A DNA stretch of 64,000 nt from Gayadomonas joobiniege G7 (GCF_000300815.1 NZ_AMRX01000001.1:372001-436000), one strand, 5' to 3'; positions 27,863-37,467 are shown, counted from the first letter of the stretch. Translations and numbers: made by a program. Notes: generated by a model from the sequence alone, not told the origin.

Positions 27863-27888
27863 GCGGCCAACAATAAAAGTTTGGCCGC
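27863..27888 (+). terminator. Hairpin after mutY-yggX
   Basis: GCGGCCAA at 27863-27870 pairs with TTGGCCGC at 27881-27888, 10-base loop, followed by CATTTG. It lies 9 bases past yggX, a likely end of the operon. Confidence 0.6.
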
Positions 27889-27895
27889 CATTTGT

Positions 27896-27927
27896 GATAG
27901 CCTGTTAAGCATGTTTAGCAGGCTATC
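27896..27927 (-). terminator. Hairpin between convergent yggX and diguanylate cyclase genes
   Basis: GATAGCCTG at 27896-27904 pairs perfectly with CAGGCTATC at 27919-27927. It lies 18 bases beyond the end of the minus-strand cyclase gene. No T-run on either side, so its role as a terminator is inferred from position. Confidence 0.45.
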
Positions 27928-27944
27928 TATCCGCGTTAACCTGT

Positions 27945-29222
27945 TTACCAGACTACTTTATTTCGACCTGTTTCTTTGGCTTGATATAAAGCAATGTCGG
28001 CTCGTTTTAGCATGTTAGCCAGTGAGTCATTTGGCCCCTCACAAGCAGCAACGCCTATGCTCACGGTAAAAGGCACAGCTTCGTTTTGCCAATCAAAGTC
28101 AAAATCTTTGTCGGCGTAAATTTTTCGCAATCGTTCAGCCATCGCTTTTGCCTGTTCTAGATCTGTGTTTGGCATTGCTAATACAAATTCTTCGCCGCCT
28201 AAACGGGCAAATACATCTTTATGCCGTACTGTGTCACAGCCAACTTTGGCGAGCGCGCGCAGCACTTCATCCCCTACATCATGGCCATAATTATCATTGA
28301 CCAATTTAAACTTATCTACATCCATTATTAGTAGCGAAAAGTTGCGATCTTCTTTCAAAAAGTCTTCTGACAATGCCGTAAATTCACGTCGGTTTGGCAA
28401 CCCGGTTAAAGGGTCGGTTGCAGCTTGTTTTTCTAACAGATCCATTAAATGAACCCGGTCGGTAATATCGCGAATGACGGCAGTAAACTCTAATAAGCCA
28501 TCCACATTGATTTTTGAAATCGCAATTTCAACTGGGATTTTAGAGCCGTCTTGATGCAAACCATATACTCGGTTACGTTCATCCATTTGCCGTGAACGAA
28601 CTGGCGAGCGGGCAAATTTATGAATATAATCGGAGTGGTTTTTACGATACTCCATCGGAATAATTTTTTCGATTGGCTGATCCAATACTTCATCTTGCGA
28701 ATAGCCAAACAAATCTTCAGCAGCACGGTTAAACAATGTAATTCTATGCTGCTGATCAATGGTGACAATCGCATCATAAGCAGCATTAACCACAGACCTG
28801 AAGCGAGAGGTACTGACTTCTAATTGATGTTGTAACAAGATTTTGGCGGTAATATCTAAGCCAGTGATCATCACTCCATTTACATCATCAGAATTATTAC
28901 CAAAGTGAAAGGGTTTTAGTGATAATCGCCACCAGTGAGTACTGTCTTTTAAATCATAAGCCTGTTCAAGCTCCAGCGCTTCACCTGTATCAAAACACTC
29001 ACGCACTTTTTGAATAAAGTCTCGGCGTGTATAGCTAGGAATAACAGACTCTAACGGAAACGGAAATTCACGCAAGACAGAGCGGCGCCCCCCTACCATA
29101 TCAAAAAATAACTCATTGCACGCGGTAATAAAAAATTGTTCGGTTTTATCTTTTTTTATGATTGCAACACTAGATGCAAGTCCGTTAACAAAAACCTGTA
29201 AATCGTTCACCCTGTTTTCCAT
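27945..29222 (-). CDS. PAS-PAS-GGDEF diguanylate cyclase
   Basis: 425 residues with no membrane segment. PAS 1 spans about 1-130 (WWRLSLKPF, VMITGLDITAK). PAS 2 spans about 135-255 (RFRSVVNAAYDAIVTIDQQH, FGYSQDEVLDQP, TAVIRDITDR). The GGDEF domain follows: DPLTGLPNRREF, an intact GGEEF at 342-346 and IGVA near 390. An RxxD inhibitory site (RHKD) lies five residues before GGEEF. It should make c-di-GMP with product inhibition. The signal sensed by the PAS domains is unknown. It is divergent from topB. Confidence 0.92.
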   Translation of the reverse strand: MENRVNDLQVFVNGLASSVAIIKKDKTEQFFITACNELFFDMVGGRRSVLREFPFPLESVIPSYTRRDFIQKVRECFDTGEALELEQAYDLKDSTHWWRLSLKPFHFGNNSDDVNGVMITGLDITAKILLQHQLEVSTSRFRSVVNAAYDAIVTIDQQHRITLFNRAAEDLFGYSQDEVLDQPIEKIIPMEYRKNHSDYIHKFARSPVRSRQMDERNRVYGLHQDGSKIPVEIAISKINVDGLLEFTAVIRDITDRVHLMDLLEKQAATDPLTGLPNRREFTALSEDFLKEDRNFSLLIMDVDKFKLVNDNYGHDVGDEVLRALAKVGCDTVRHKDVFARLGGEEFVLAMPNTDLEQAKAMAERLRKIYADKDFDFDWQNEAVPFTVSIGVAACEGPNDSLANMLKRADIALYQAKETGRNKVVW

Positions 29223-29362
29223 GTTACCCTCTACTACTTATTTTAGGCATTTATTTAATATAATCTTTATTAGAATAATATAGCCGAGATTTACCTTTAA
29301 ACAACTCTAAACAAACACTGATGCCTTTTAAGCCACGCTGATCGACAATAAATAGATATGGA

Positions 29363-29382
29363 AACTGTACAGGTATACAGTT
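29363..29382 (+). promoter_or_regulatory. Putative LexA (SOS) box upstream of topB
   Basis: AACTGTACAGGTATACAGTT at 29363-29382 has the CTGT-N8-ACAG core of the gammaproteobacterial LexA operator. It lies between a possible -35 (TGGAAA, 29359-29364) and a -10 (TAAAAT, 29382-29387, spacing 17), where a repressor would block RNA polymerase. The topB ATG is 32 bases further on. The divergent cyclase starts 141 bases away. Confidence 0.65.
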
Positions 29383-29413
29383 AAAATAGACATTTAACTT
29401 TTTATTTTTGTTT

Positions 29414-31324
29414 ATGCAGTTATATATCGCTGAAAAACCAAGTTTAGGTCGCGCATTAGCCGATGCGCTGCCCGGTAGCGCCAAACGACATGACGGCTAT
29501 ATTCAACTTAGCGGCGGCGATATTGTGACCTGGTGTATAGGTCATTTGCTTGAGCAAGCCGCCCCCGATGCTTACGACCCTAAATACAAAAAATGGCAGA
29601 AGCAGGACTTACCTATTATTCCTGAACAGTGGCAATTAACCGTAAAAAGCACTACAAAAAAACAATTTAATGTTGTAAAAAAGCTTATTAAACAAGCACA
29701 AGTTATTATTAATGTGGGTGATCCTGACCGTGAAGGACAAATTTTAGTTGACGAGGTCATAAACTTTTGCGGCGCCAGCCAGCATCAAAAACAAACAGCC
29801 CTGCGCTGTTTAATTAGTGATTTAAACAAAACTGCGGTGCAAAAATCACTGGCCCAGTTAAAAGCCAATTCGGAGTTTAAAGCGTTAGCCACTTCTGCGC
29901 TTGCCCGCGCCCGTGCTGATTGGCTCTACGGCATGAATATGACCCGTATGTGCACACTCCAAGGGCAAAACTTTGGTTATCAGGGTGTTTTGTCAATCGG
30001 TCGTGTGCAGACACCTGTATTGGGTTTAGTCGTTGATCGCGATGCCCAAATTGACAATTTTGTTAGCAAGCCTTTTTATGAAGTAGTCGCAACATTTGCA
30101 ACAGCAAAGCAGCAAGAATACCAAGCAAAATGGAAACCCAGTGACGCTTGTCAGCCTTATATGGATGAAGAAGGCCGTGTTTTAAACCGCAAACTTGCTG
30201 AGACCGTGGTTGCCAGAATAACTGGAAAAGCTGGCACTATTGTCCACCAGATTAAAAAAAATAGTCGTAAATCTCCGCCGTTGCCACATGCACTTTCTAG
30301 TTTACAAATAGAAGCTGGAAAAGTATTTTCTCTAAGTGCCCAAACAGTTCTTGATGTTTGCCAAAGCCTGTACGAAAAACATAAACTTATTACCTATCCA
30401 CGCTCAGATTGTCGCCACTTGCCAAGTGCCCACCGCGCTGATAAAGAGACAGTCACCGCAGCGATTCAAACGGCAAACGAAGCTTTAAAAATAGCAGTGT
30501 TAAAGGCAGATCTCACCCTTAAATCAGCGGCTTGGAACGATAAAAAAGTGACCGCGCACCATGCCATTATTCCAACCAGTCGCGCTGCTGGTCAGGTGAC
30601 ATTAAATCAGCATGAAAAAAATGTGTATTTTTTAATTGCACGGGCCTATCTTGCCCAATTTTACCCAGCTGCCGAATACAGTGAAAAACAAATAGATACT
30701 CAAGTTGAAGGTGGTCTATTTGTAGCAAAACAAAAAGACTTAATCAAAGCAGGTTGGCTGCAACTCTATCAATCAAATCACGAAAAAAAGACCTCAATTG
30801 CCAACTTACCTAACGTCAAAAAAGGCGATCCGGTTAATTGCAAACATGCAGAAGTTTTAGACAAACAAACAACGCCACCAAAACGCTTTACCGATGCTAC
30901 TTTGCTGGCGGCCATGACTGGAATTAGCCGTTATGTCAGCCAAGCAGACATTAAAAAGGTTTTAAAAGATACCGACGGCATTGGCACCGAAGCCACCCGC
31001 GCTGGCATCATAGAGTTATTGTTTAAACGAGGGTACCTAATTCGTAAAAACAAAGATATATATTCTACCGAAGTCGGTAAAAGTGTGATCAGGGCACTCC
31101 CTGAAAGTGTTGCTAAGCCTGATATGACAGCGATATGGGAAAATAAACTGGAAGCAATTTGCAATCAAAAATATGCTTACCCAGAGTTTATGAATACTAT
31201 TACTAACCAATTGAAAACCCTGCTAGATGAGGTTTCTCAAGCCAACTTTTCGACATTGCGGGGTCAGGGTAAAGCGGCGAGCAAAAAACGCCGCCGCAAT
31301 TTTAAGCCGAAAAAAAGAGCTTAA
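29414..31324 (+). CDS. topB: DNA topoisomerase III
   Basis: 636 residues from ATG 29414; a TTG two codons upstream is less likely. It is a type IA topoisomerase that unlinks single-stranded crossings and replication intermediates. The toprim domain has IAEKPSLG and GDPDREGQ (DPDRE at 103-107). The catalytic Tyr328 is in LITYPRSDC, the same number as in E. coli TopB. The C-terminus is basic (KKRRRNFKPKKRA) without zinc fingers, as usual for TopB. No clear Shine-Dalgarno. The stop overlaps the opposite gene's stop by 4 bases. Confidence 0.95.
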   Translation: MQLYIAEKPSLGRALADALPGSAKRHDGYIQLSGGDIVTWCIGHLLEQAAPDAYDPKYKKWQKQDLPIIPEQWQLTVKSTTKKQFNVVKKLIKQAQVIINVGDPDREGQILVDEVINFCGASQHQKQTALRCLISDLNKTAVQKSLAQLKANSEFKALATSALARARADWLYGMNMTRMCTLQGQNFGYQGVLSIGRVQTPVLGLVVDRDAQIDNFVSKPFYEVVATFATAKQQEYQAKWKPSDACQPYMDEEGRVLNRKLAETVVARITGKAGTIVHQIKKNSRKSPPLPHALSSLQIEAGKVFSLSAQTVLDVCQSLYEKHKLITYPRSDCRHLPSAHRADKETVTAAIQTANEALKIAVLKADLTLKSAAWNDKKVTAHHAIIPTSRAAGQVTLNQHEKNVYFLIARAYLAQFYPAAEYSEKQIDTQVEGGLFVAKQKDLIKAGWLQLYQSNHEKKTSIANLPNVKKGDPVNCKHAEVLDKQTTPPKRFTDATLLAAMTGISRYVSQADIKKVLKDTDGIGTEATRAGIIELLFKRGYLIRKNKDIYSTEVGKSVIRALPESVAKPDMTAIWENKLEAICNQKYAYPEFMNTITNQLKTLLDEVSQANFSTLRGQGKAASKKRRRNFKPKKRA

Positions 31325-32196
31325 AGTCTTTTTAATTGGGCAACAAAACCATCCCGAGAGGCTTTAATGGATTGCATCGGTGTCATGCCTTCTGGATACT
31401 CTTCTTGTTCAATCACTAACCAGCGAGTGCCACCATATTTAACATCCGCTTTAACGAGCTCGGCCCAATCAAAATTGTCTTGTCCAATAATAACATTTTT
31501 GGCGTTATTGTTAGGTGATCGTACCTTTATATGAGTTGCCAACGTTCGGTTTGGGTAACGTTTAACATAGCTGATTGGATCTTTGCCAGCAAAATTAACC
31601 CAACCAACATCAAGCTGTAAACCCATATCTTCTGGTGTATTTTTGGCTAAATAGTCCCAGAAAGTCGCACCGTTAAAGTCAGCAAATTCTTGTGCATGAT
31701 TATGGTATGACAAAATAAAACCCTGCGCTTTTAACTCAGCTGTTAAGCGAGTTAATAGTTCACTAAATGCGTCAATTTTGTCAGGGTTAAATGCTCGAGA
31801 ATCCATAGGGATCATGATTAGATCAATCCCAAGCGTTTTTAAAAAATCTAACGTTTTTTGGCGCTCAGGCCCAGTTAGAATTTTGGTCGCAATATGTGCG
31901 CCGCTGGCTTGCAAACCGATAGAATCTAAAAAGGCTTTTAAACCCGCGGGATCATTTGCATAAGGCCCATAATCGCCGGCAAACTCGACCCCATCAAAAC
32001 CCATTTTAGCGATCTCTCGTAAACTACCTTCAAAATCGGCTTTAACTGCATGCCTGACCGACCATAACTGAACCGATATCGGCGGCACATCGAGTGACGG
32101 AGTGTGTGATTGTTCATTGCCACTTTCGTCAGCATTTGAGCAGGCTTGCAGAAAAATGAAAACGGCTGCCATTAAACTTGATTGTAAAAATTTCAT
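31321..32196 (-). CDS. Sugar phosphate isomerase/epimerase-like lipoprotein
   Basis: 291 residues. The signal peptide ends in a lipobox LQAC (Cys19), so it is lipid-anchored. The mature part is a xylose-isomerase-like TIM barrel: ISVQLWSVRHAV, MGFDGVEFAGDYG, SYHNHAQEF, MGLQLDVGWVNFAG and WLVIEQEEYPEG, with the His, Asp and Glu metal ligands expected for this superfamily. Such proteins sit beside 3-keto-glycoside enzymes and probably act on a sugar in the periplasm. It is separated by 2 bases from the cytochrome protein upstream and is surely co-transcribed with it. Confidence 0.85.
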   Translation of the reverse strand: MKFLQSSLMAAVFIFLQACSNADESGNEQSHTPSLDVPPISVQLWSVRHAVKADFEGSLREIAKMGFDGVEFAGDYGPYANDPAGLKAFLDSIGLQASGAHIATKILTGPERQKTLDFLKTLGIDLIMIPMDSRAFNPDKIDAFSELLTRLTAELKAQGFILSYHNHAQEFADFNGATFWDYLAKNTPEDMGLQLDVGWVNFAGKDPISYVKRYPNRTLATHIKVRSPNNNAKNVIIGQDNFDWAELVKADVKYGGTRWLVIEQEEYPEGMTPMQSIKASRDGFVAQLKRL

Positions 32197-32198
32197 AA

Positions 32199-35100
32199 CT
32201 AGTGTCCACCACCTTTTTTGCGTTTTTTAAGAGTCTGCAAATACGCCATTAAATCCCGAATTTGCGTTTTATTTAATAAATATCCCATTGGCGGCATGCC
32301 TGAAACGGGCCTTTGTATGTCATTAATATTGGCTTTTAAATAGCTGTGCGCTTGTCCTTTTTTATCGGCCAATACTATTTGCTGCTCACTCTCGCTAATA
32401 AATAAACCATTAACGCTACGTCCATCATTTAATTGCAAAGTAAAGTTGCCAAATCCTGGCGCTATATCAGCACTTGGTTCAATCAAAGCCCGCAATAAAT
32501 AACCATCATCGTGGCGACTGGCGATTCCGCCAAGATTAGGACCAACATCAGAACTTCCACGACGATTTATTTTGTGACAACGCATACATTGCGCCGCACC
32601 CCCACCAAAAAATAACTCTTCCCCCAGTTTGGCATCTCCGCCCTTTAAACTAGCCTGGTATTGGGATTGCAAATCTAACGATGCCAAATGCTCTTGATAG
32701 TTTTTAAACGCTTGTTGCACTAAATTTGACTGGCTTTTTTCGGCTGCTATTTCAACTTCTAACATGATCTCGCTAGGCAATTGTCCACTTTGCAAAGCTT
32801 GAAGCAGCATGTTCAGTGCTTGATCGACTGCGTTATTAGCTTGAGTTGGTAAATTCGATAAAATCGCTTTTTTCTGTAACACAGAGCCGAATTTCAGTTG
32901 CTCAGCCGCTAATTTAAGAGCCTGTTTAGGATCTTGCTGTAAGACCACAGTAAAAGCTTTTGCAACCATTGCCAGGTTGTTTTCACTAATCAAAGTTTGT
33001 GCTATCGCTAATGTTTGTGGATAAGCATTATCATTTAATGTATCTAATGCTTGCATTCGGATCGCATTAGTCGCTGCGGTATTTTTAACAATATTTACCA
33101 ATAATTCATGATCCATCTGGTACTCATTCGCTTGAGCAATTCGCATTGCTTGCACCAAAGCACGACCACTCACAGTGTTTAACACCGACGTTAAATTTTG
33201 TTTGATAAGGTCACTGATGTCGGCCCGCTCAGCACTTGCTAAGCTCGGCTCTCCAGTCACTGTGTCTATTGGATTAAGTTGATGCCAACCTTCGATGGCA
33301 GCCAATGCTTCAGCCGCTAACTCGTCCGCTAACTGTGGGCTGGCAGCGTAATGCAATAAACGCTTCGCGGCAGCTTGAGTGCCTATGTTATAGTTAGCAT
33401 TAATTAAACGCCTATGGATAAAGCGCTCTGCTTTATTACCGGCAGGCAAATTGGCATCAAGCAGCTTTGCCACTTGTGGGTATAAGGCTTCAAGTGCTAA
33501 ATCATCTACCGCGAATATGGCTTCATTGCGGATATTTGCATGAGTATCTGTTAAAAACTGAGCTATTTTTGGATCTTTCAGCTTACGCAGCGCCAACAAA
33601 ACCGCAAGCCTAACAGATTTATTTTTATCATCTGCATAGTTAAGCCAAGCACTTTGCTCTATGTTGGCTAATGCCATTACAAGAGCATGTCGTAACCATA
33701 AATCGGCATCACCCACTGCTCTAATTTTACTGATAATCGCGGGCACAGCTGCTGGCATTTTTAGTTTAGCCAAACCATATGCTGCATACATAGCCGCCTG
33801 TGCAGAATCGTCGTTCAGCACATTAATAAAATCTTGATAGGCATATTTTGCTGCAACTTCAGAGAGTACCCGTATCGCCTGAACTCTAATTTGCGGATCA
33901 ACAGAGAGAATCAAATCTTGTATAAAACGAATGTCCGCTGCTTTTAAATCCCGCTGTAACACCAACTGACCTAAACCCCAAAGACTGTGGATACGAGCAA
34001 ATTGATTGGCGTTTTTATCTAAAGCTAACTGTTTAAAATGCTGACTCGCTGCAGCACCCCGTCGTGCCATTTCAAATTGCGCGCGCTGGCGAATGGTGCG
34101 CTGGTCTTCAGCTAACAATAAACTAAGTTCAGCAAAGTCTTTTTGTTTAAAATCAGAGGCTAAAATCTCTGCATATTTTTTATTGGTTTGCAGATATTCG
34201 GCTGTTGGTGAAGCGGGTGAAACAGCCATAAACGACCCTTCATTCTGTTGCTCCCAACTACCATAGTTAAACTCTGACATATACAAGCGGCCATCTGGAC
34301 CAAACTCTAAATCAGGCACATTAATACCGCCCGAAAAACGCTTAACCTCAGGGACTTTAAACGAAGCCCCGTCTGGTTCTAATTTAAAAGTAGAAACAAA
34401 TGAGTTAGCTGGCGAGCCAACCATAAATGAAAGGAAAAAGTGATCTCGATAGGCTTCTCCTAAATAGGCCGATGGGTTAAAAGTTAAACCCGATGGACCA
34501 ACAAATAACTGCTGAATGCCTGGTAACATAAACTCAGGCTGCAAATCATTTTCTGGTAGTGACATATCATGACTCAACCATGCAGTCGGCACTGACGCGT
34601 TGCCCGTATATTGGTATGAACGCAGCGCTAACCTTTTGGTAAAGCTCATAATATTTTGATGGCCACGTCTCCAACCAGAATCACCGCCTTCAATCAGGTA
34701 ATTGATACGCTCAAAATCTCCATGATCCCCATCATTATCCGCGGTAATTAAGTTGCCATATGCATCAAATGCAAGTTCCTGCGGATTACGCAAACCTGTA
34801 TAAAAAACGTCTAAATCTGAACCGTCCGGTTGCATTCTAAAAACCGCACCAACATTTGGGCCGTAAAGATGTTTACCCTCTTTTGTCGTCAAATTAAAAC
34901 CACGGTCGCCAATGCTCCAATATAGTCGTCCCATGGGCCCCCAAGTCAAACCATGCATATCATGACCCATAAAGTTAACACTCAAGCCAAACCCAGTATG
35001 CAAAGCCACACGATCATCAGCAACACCATCCTGGTTTTTATCCGTTAACCGCCATAAGTTGGGAATGTTAGTAAAATAGACTTCCCCGTTCCTTTCTATC

Positions 35101-35585
35101 AAACCTGCAGCTAAGCCATCTAGAGGATCGTTAAATCCATCTGCATAAACTTGAGACCAATCAGCTTTACCATCATTATTGTTATCGCCAATTATCCGAA
35201 TCTGATCTGAGGCACTGCTATATACCGAAAAATCTTTAAAATCAGGGTGGTTTTTATACATAGCTAGCCTATCAGCTAAAGTTTGAATATGTATATCATC
35301 CAACGTCATTGCTTTAGAAAACTGACGAACATCATCTACGCCTTTATAAATGCGGCTAATTTCACCAACCAGGATCCGCCCTTGGCTATCAAAAGTAAAA
35401 TATGCGGGGTTTTGGGTAAGCGACTGATCAGCCCAAAGCTCTATTTTAAAGTCATCGGCCAAAGAGACATTTTTAAGGCGTTTTTCCGCCGCTATCTGAT
35501 ATTGGTTTTGAGCACTGCTCGGTGCAGTCAGCAACGCCATACATAAAGTCAAAGTAATCCCTGACAGTGATTTTTTCATTTGCAA
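32199..35585 (-). CDS. PVC-type secreted dehydrogenase-like protein with HEAT repeats and cytochrome c domain
   Basis: 1128 residues. A signal peptide ends near SSAQ (about 26). A beta-propeller of the glucose/sorbosone dehydrogenase type covers about 35-460 (GDNNNDGKAD, MGHDMHGLTWGPMGRLYWSIGD, GLRNPQELAFDAYGNL). HEAT-like helical repeats fill about 480-960. The C-terminus is a cytochrome c with CMRCH at 1000-1004 and MPPMG near 1097. This architecture is abundant in Planctomycetes and Verrucomicrobia and less usual here. It probably oxidises a sugar and passes electrons to the respiratory chain. It may start two codons later (M3). Confidence 0.88.
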   Translation of the reverse strand: MQMKKSLSGITLTLCMALLTAPSSAQNQYQIAAEKRLKNVSLADDFKIELWADQSLTQNPAYFTFDSQGRILVGEISRIYKGVDDVRQFSKAMTLDDIHIQTLADRLAMYKNHPDFKDFSVYSSASDQIRIIGDNNNDGKADWSQVYADGFNDPLDGLAAGLIERNGEVYFTNIPNLWRLTDKNQDGVADDRVALHTGFGLSVNFMGHDMHGLTWGPMGRLYWSIGDRGFNLTTKEGKHLYGPNVGAVFRMQPDGSDLDVFYTGLRNPQELAFDAYGNLITADNDGDHGDFERINYLIEGGDSGWRRGHQNIMSFTKRLALRSYQYTGNASVPTAWLSHDMSLPENDLQPEFMLPGIQQLFVGPSGLTFNPSAYLGEAYRDHFFLSFMVGSPANSFVSTFKLEPDGASFKVPEVKRFSGGINVPDLEFGPDGRLYMSEFNYGSWEQQNEGSFMAVSPASPTAEYLQTNKKYAEILASDFKQKDFAELSLLLAEDQRTIRQRAQFEMARRGAAASQHFKQLALDKNANQFARIHSLWGLGQLVLQRDLKAADIRFIQDLILSVDPQIRVQAIRVLSEVAAKYAYQDFINVLNDDSAQAAMYAAYGLAKLKMPAAVPAIISKIRAVGDADLWLRHALVMALANIEQSAWLNYADDKNKSVRLAVLLALRKLKDPKIAQFLTDTHANIRNEAIFAVDDLALEALYPQVAKLLDANLPAGNKAERFIHRRLINANYNIGTQAAAKRLLHYAASPQLADELAAEALAAIEGWHQLNPIDTVTGEPSLASAERADISDLIKQNLTSVLNTVSGRALVQAMRIAQANEYQMDHELLVNIVKNTAATNAIRMQALDTLNDNAYPQTLAIAQTLISENNLAMVAKAFTVVLQQDPKQALKLAAEQLKFGSVLQKKAILSNLPTQANNAVDQALNMLLQALQSGQLPSEIMLEVEIAAEKSQSNLVQQAFKNYQEHLASLDLQSQYQASLKGGDAKLGEELFFGGGAAQCMRCHKINRRGSSDVGPNLGGIASRHDDGYLLRALIEPSADIAPGFGNFTLQLNDGRSVNGLFISESEQQIVLADKKGQAHSYLKANINDIQRPVSGMPPMGYLLNKTQIRDLMAYLQTLKKRKKGGGH

Positions 35586-35717
35586 TTTGTTTCTCGGTCT
35601 TTATGGGTTTAGCTAATGCTATGTATAAAAGATGAAAACCTATAGTATTAATTCAGTTAAAAATAGAACAAATTCGGCGTTATTTATATTTTATTGGCGA
35701 ATTTATATGATTCTAAC

Positions 35718-35747
35718 TTGCAGGCTTTACCAAAACGGAATTAATAT
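35718..35747 (+). promoter_or_regulatory. Candidate promoter of the DUF1080 gene
   Basis: TTGCAG at 35718-35723 and TTAATA (35741-35746, or TAATAT one base on) are spaced 17-18 bases, about 30 bases before the ATG at 35780. It lies in the divergent spacer to the cytochrome gene. By eye only. Confidence 0.4.
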
Positions 35748-35779
35748 ACTGCTAACAATATTGCTACAATGGAATACTT

Positions 35780-36556
35780 ATGCAACTAAAATCAAGCTTT
35801 TGTGCTCTACTCTGTCTAACTTTATCGGCTTGCTCTGAAGCGCAAAAAACAGATACAGATTGGATACCTATTTTTGACGGCAAATCACTCGATGGCTGGA
35901 CGGCTAAATTTGCAGGCCACCCTCTCGGCGAAAATTATAAAGATACTTTCAGAGTTGTTGATGGCTTATTAACGGTAGATTATTCAAATTGGGACGGATT
36001 TGATGACGACTTTGGTCATCTGTTTTACAAAACCCCCTATTCTCACTACGTTATCCGTGCGACTTATCGTTTTATTGGCGAGCAAGTCACTAATAAAAAA
36101 AAGTATAGCTGGGCGTTTCGCAATAATGGTTTAATGCTGCATTCGCAACCCCCCGAAACTATGTCTATAGAACAAAAGTTTCCGACCAGCATCGAAGTTC
36201 AACTGCTTGGTGGGGATGGGCAAAACCCCCGTAGCACAGCCAATTTATGCACACCGGGTTCAGATATTCATATTAAAGATAAACGAGTGACTACTCATTG
36301 TTTAGAATCTGACTCTAAAACTTTCCATGGTGATCAATGGGTCACGGTTGAAGTAGAAGTCCATGGTGGTGAAAAGCTCATTCACAAAGTTAATGGTGAA
36401 GTGGTTATGAGTTACCAAAAGCCTGTATTAGAAAAAGCTGTTGAAGACAAATACAAAAAAATATATCAGGGTACTTCGATGGCCAGCGGGTATATTAGTA
36501 TTCAAGCCGAAACCCACCCAACACAATTTAAATCGATCGAGGTTAAACCTTTATAA
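35780..36556 (+). CDS. DUF1080 / 3-keto-disaccharide hydrolase domain lipoprotein
   Basis: 258 residues. The lipobox is LSAC (Cys18). The mature protein is a concanavalin-like DUF1080 domain: WIPIFDGKSLDGWTAKFAGH, a VVDGLLTV strand, IEVQLLGGDGQ and a closing SGYISIQAETHPTQFKSIEVKPL. The family cleaves 3-keto glycosides and is usually found with oxidoreductases and TIM-barrel isomerases. It is divergent from exactly such a pair, so the three likely form one periplasmic sugar pathway: oxidise at C3, split, isomerise. Confidence 0.88.
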   Translation: MQLKSSFCALLCLTLSACSEAQKTDTDWIPIFDGKSLDGWTAKFAGHPLGENYKDTFRVVDGLLTVDYSNWDGFDDDFGHLFYKTPYSHYVIRATYRFIGEQVTNKKKYSWAFRNNGLMLHSQPPETMSIEQKFPTSIEVQLLGGDGQNPRSTANLCTPGSDIHIKDKRVTTHCLESDSKTFHGDQWVTVEVEVHGGEKLIHKVNGEVVMSYQKPVLEKAVEDKYKKIYQGTSMASGYISIQAETHPTQFKSIEVKPL

Positions 36557-36559
36557 TTT

Positions 36560-37336
36560 TTAACTGCCGCTGACTAAACGAATGCCATTGGTGTATAACA
36601 GTGAGCAGCCAGAAATAGTCAGTAGGATAATGGCCAAACCACGCACCATGCGCATTGAAACCAGCTTAGCCAGTTTATTGCCTAAGCTGGTCATAATAAG
36701 TACAACGGGTAGAGCAATCGCTAAGGTTGCCAACGTTTTATGATCTGGCCAAGTACCAAACCCCACCATGCCGATCCTAAGCAACGCAGTAATGCCAAAT
36801 ACGGCCAGCAGAGTACTGCGCAAAGTGACTAACGTCCAAGGTTGTCTATAACATAAATAAACGAGCGGCGGCCCAGATATTGCAAATAAACCACCAAGAA
36901 TACCGCCTAACCCACCAGCAATAGCAAAATGGCTTTGTTTGCTTTGATATTCATGTTGGTGATTTTTCAACAACATACTCAAACAGCAAGCTAAAATAGA
37001 TAAACCCAAAACTACTTTTAGCCAGACTTCAAACTCTATAGATAAAAATTCTAATAAATAAAAACCCAATGCCATAGCCGGAGTCATCGATAGTAACAAG
37101 GTCAGCATAACTTGTTTGTTGACCTGATGGATTGCTTTAAACAAAGCACCCGCACAATTGATAAAACCTAAAACACTGACTAAAAAGGCGGTCGAGGTGA
37201 GCGGCAATAAGTCAAATAGTGTAAAACCACCAACTACAATCAGGCCAAAACCAAAACCGCTTAAAGTTTGAGATAACGCGCCTAAACTCAAAAAGATAAG
37301 GGTGAGGGTAATATGTTCTACTGCTAAAAATGACAC
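36560..37336 (-). CDS. TauE/SafE (DUF81) family membrane permease
   Basis: 258 residues, about seven to eight hydrophobic helices. The glycine-rich LSGFGFGLIVVGG near the N-terminus and GGLGGILGGLFAISGPPLVY at about 154-173 are the repeated TauE/SafE signature. Members export sulfite, sulfoacetate or similar anions; the substrate here is unknown. The start is a GTG at 37336 with GGAG 8 bases upstream. It converges on the DUF1080 gene with 3 bases between stops. Confidence 0.85.
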   Translation of the reverse strand: MSFLAVEHITLTLIFLSLGALSQTLSGFGFGLIVVGGFTLFDLLPLTSTAFLVSVLGFINCAGALFKAIHQVNKQVMLTLLLSMTPAMALGFYLLEFLSIEFEVWLKVVLGLSILACCLSMLLKNHQHEYQSKQSHFAIAGGLGGILGGLFAISGPPLVYLCYRQPWTLVTLRSTLLAVFGITALLRIGMVGFGTWPDHKTLATLAIALPVVLIMTSLGNKLAKLVSMRMVRGLAIILLTISGCSLLYTNGIRLVSGS

Positions 37337-37423
37337 CCTTAGGCTCCACTAAAACGATTGATTAAGTCTATTTGACGAGGCGCGCGATTTTATATTAGCA
37401 ACTCAGTAATGAAAAGCCAAAAA

Positions 37424-37438
37424 GGCTCAAATTGAGCC
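37424..37438 (-). terminator. Bidirectional hairpin after the five-gene envelope operon
   Basis: GGCTCA-AAT-TGAGCC is flanked by T-rich tracts on both strands (ATTTTTAT on plus, TTTTT on minus). It lies 29 bases beyond the last gene of the minus-strand operon (ends 37468) and is its likely terminator. Confidence 0.7.
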
Positions 37439-37467
37439 ATTTTTATACTTATTTTTACTCTGTTACA

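Noticed and set aside
29251-29484. 77-codon minus-strand frame overlapping the topB start
   Set aside because: It lies across the topB promoter and first codons, has no ribosome site and no recognisable domain; topB is certain.
35632-35838. 68-codon plus-strand frame before the DUF1080 gene
   Set aside because: It overlaps the DUF1080 start, has low-complexity AT-rich codons and no Shine-Dalgarno; the region looks like a divergent promoter spacer.
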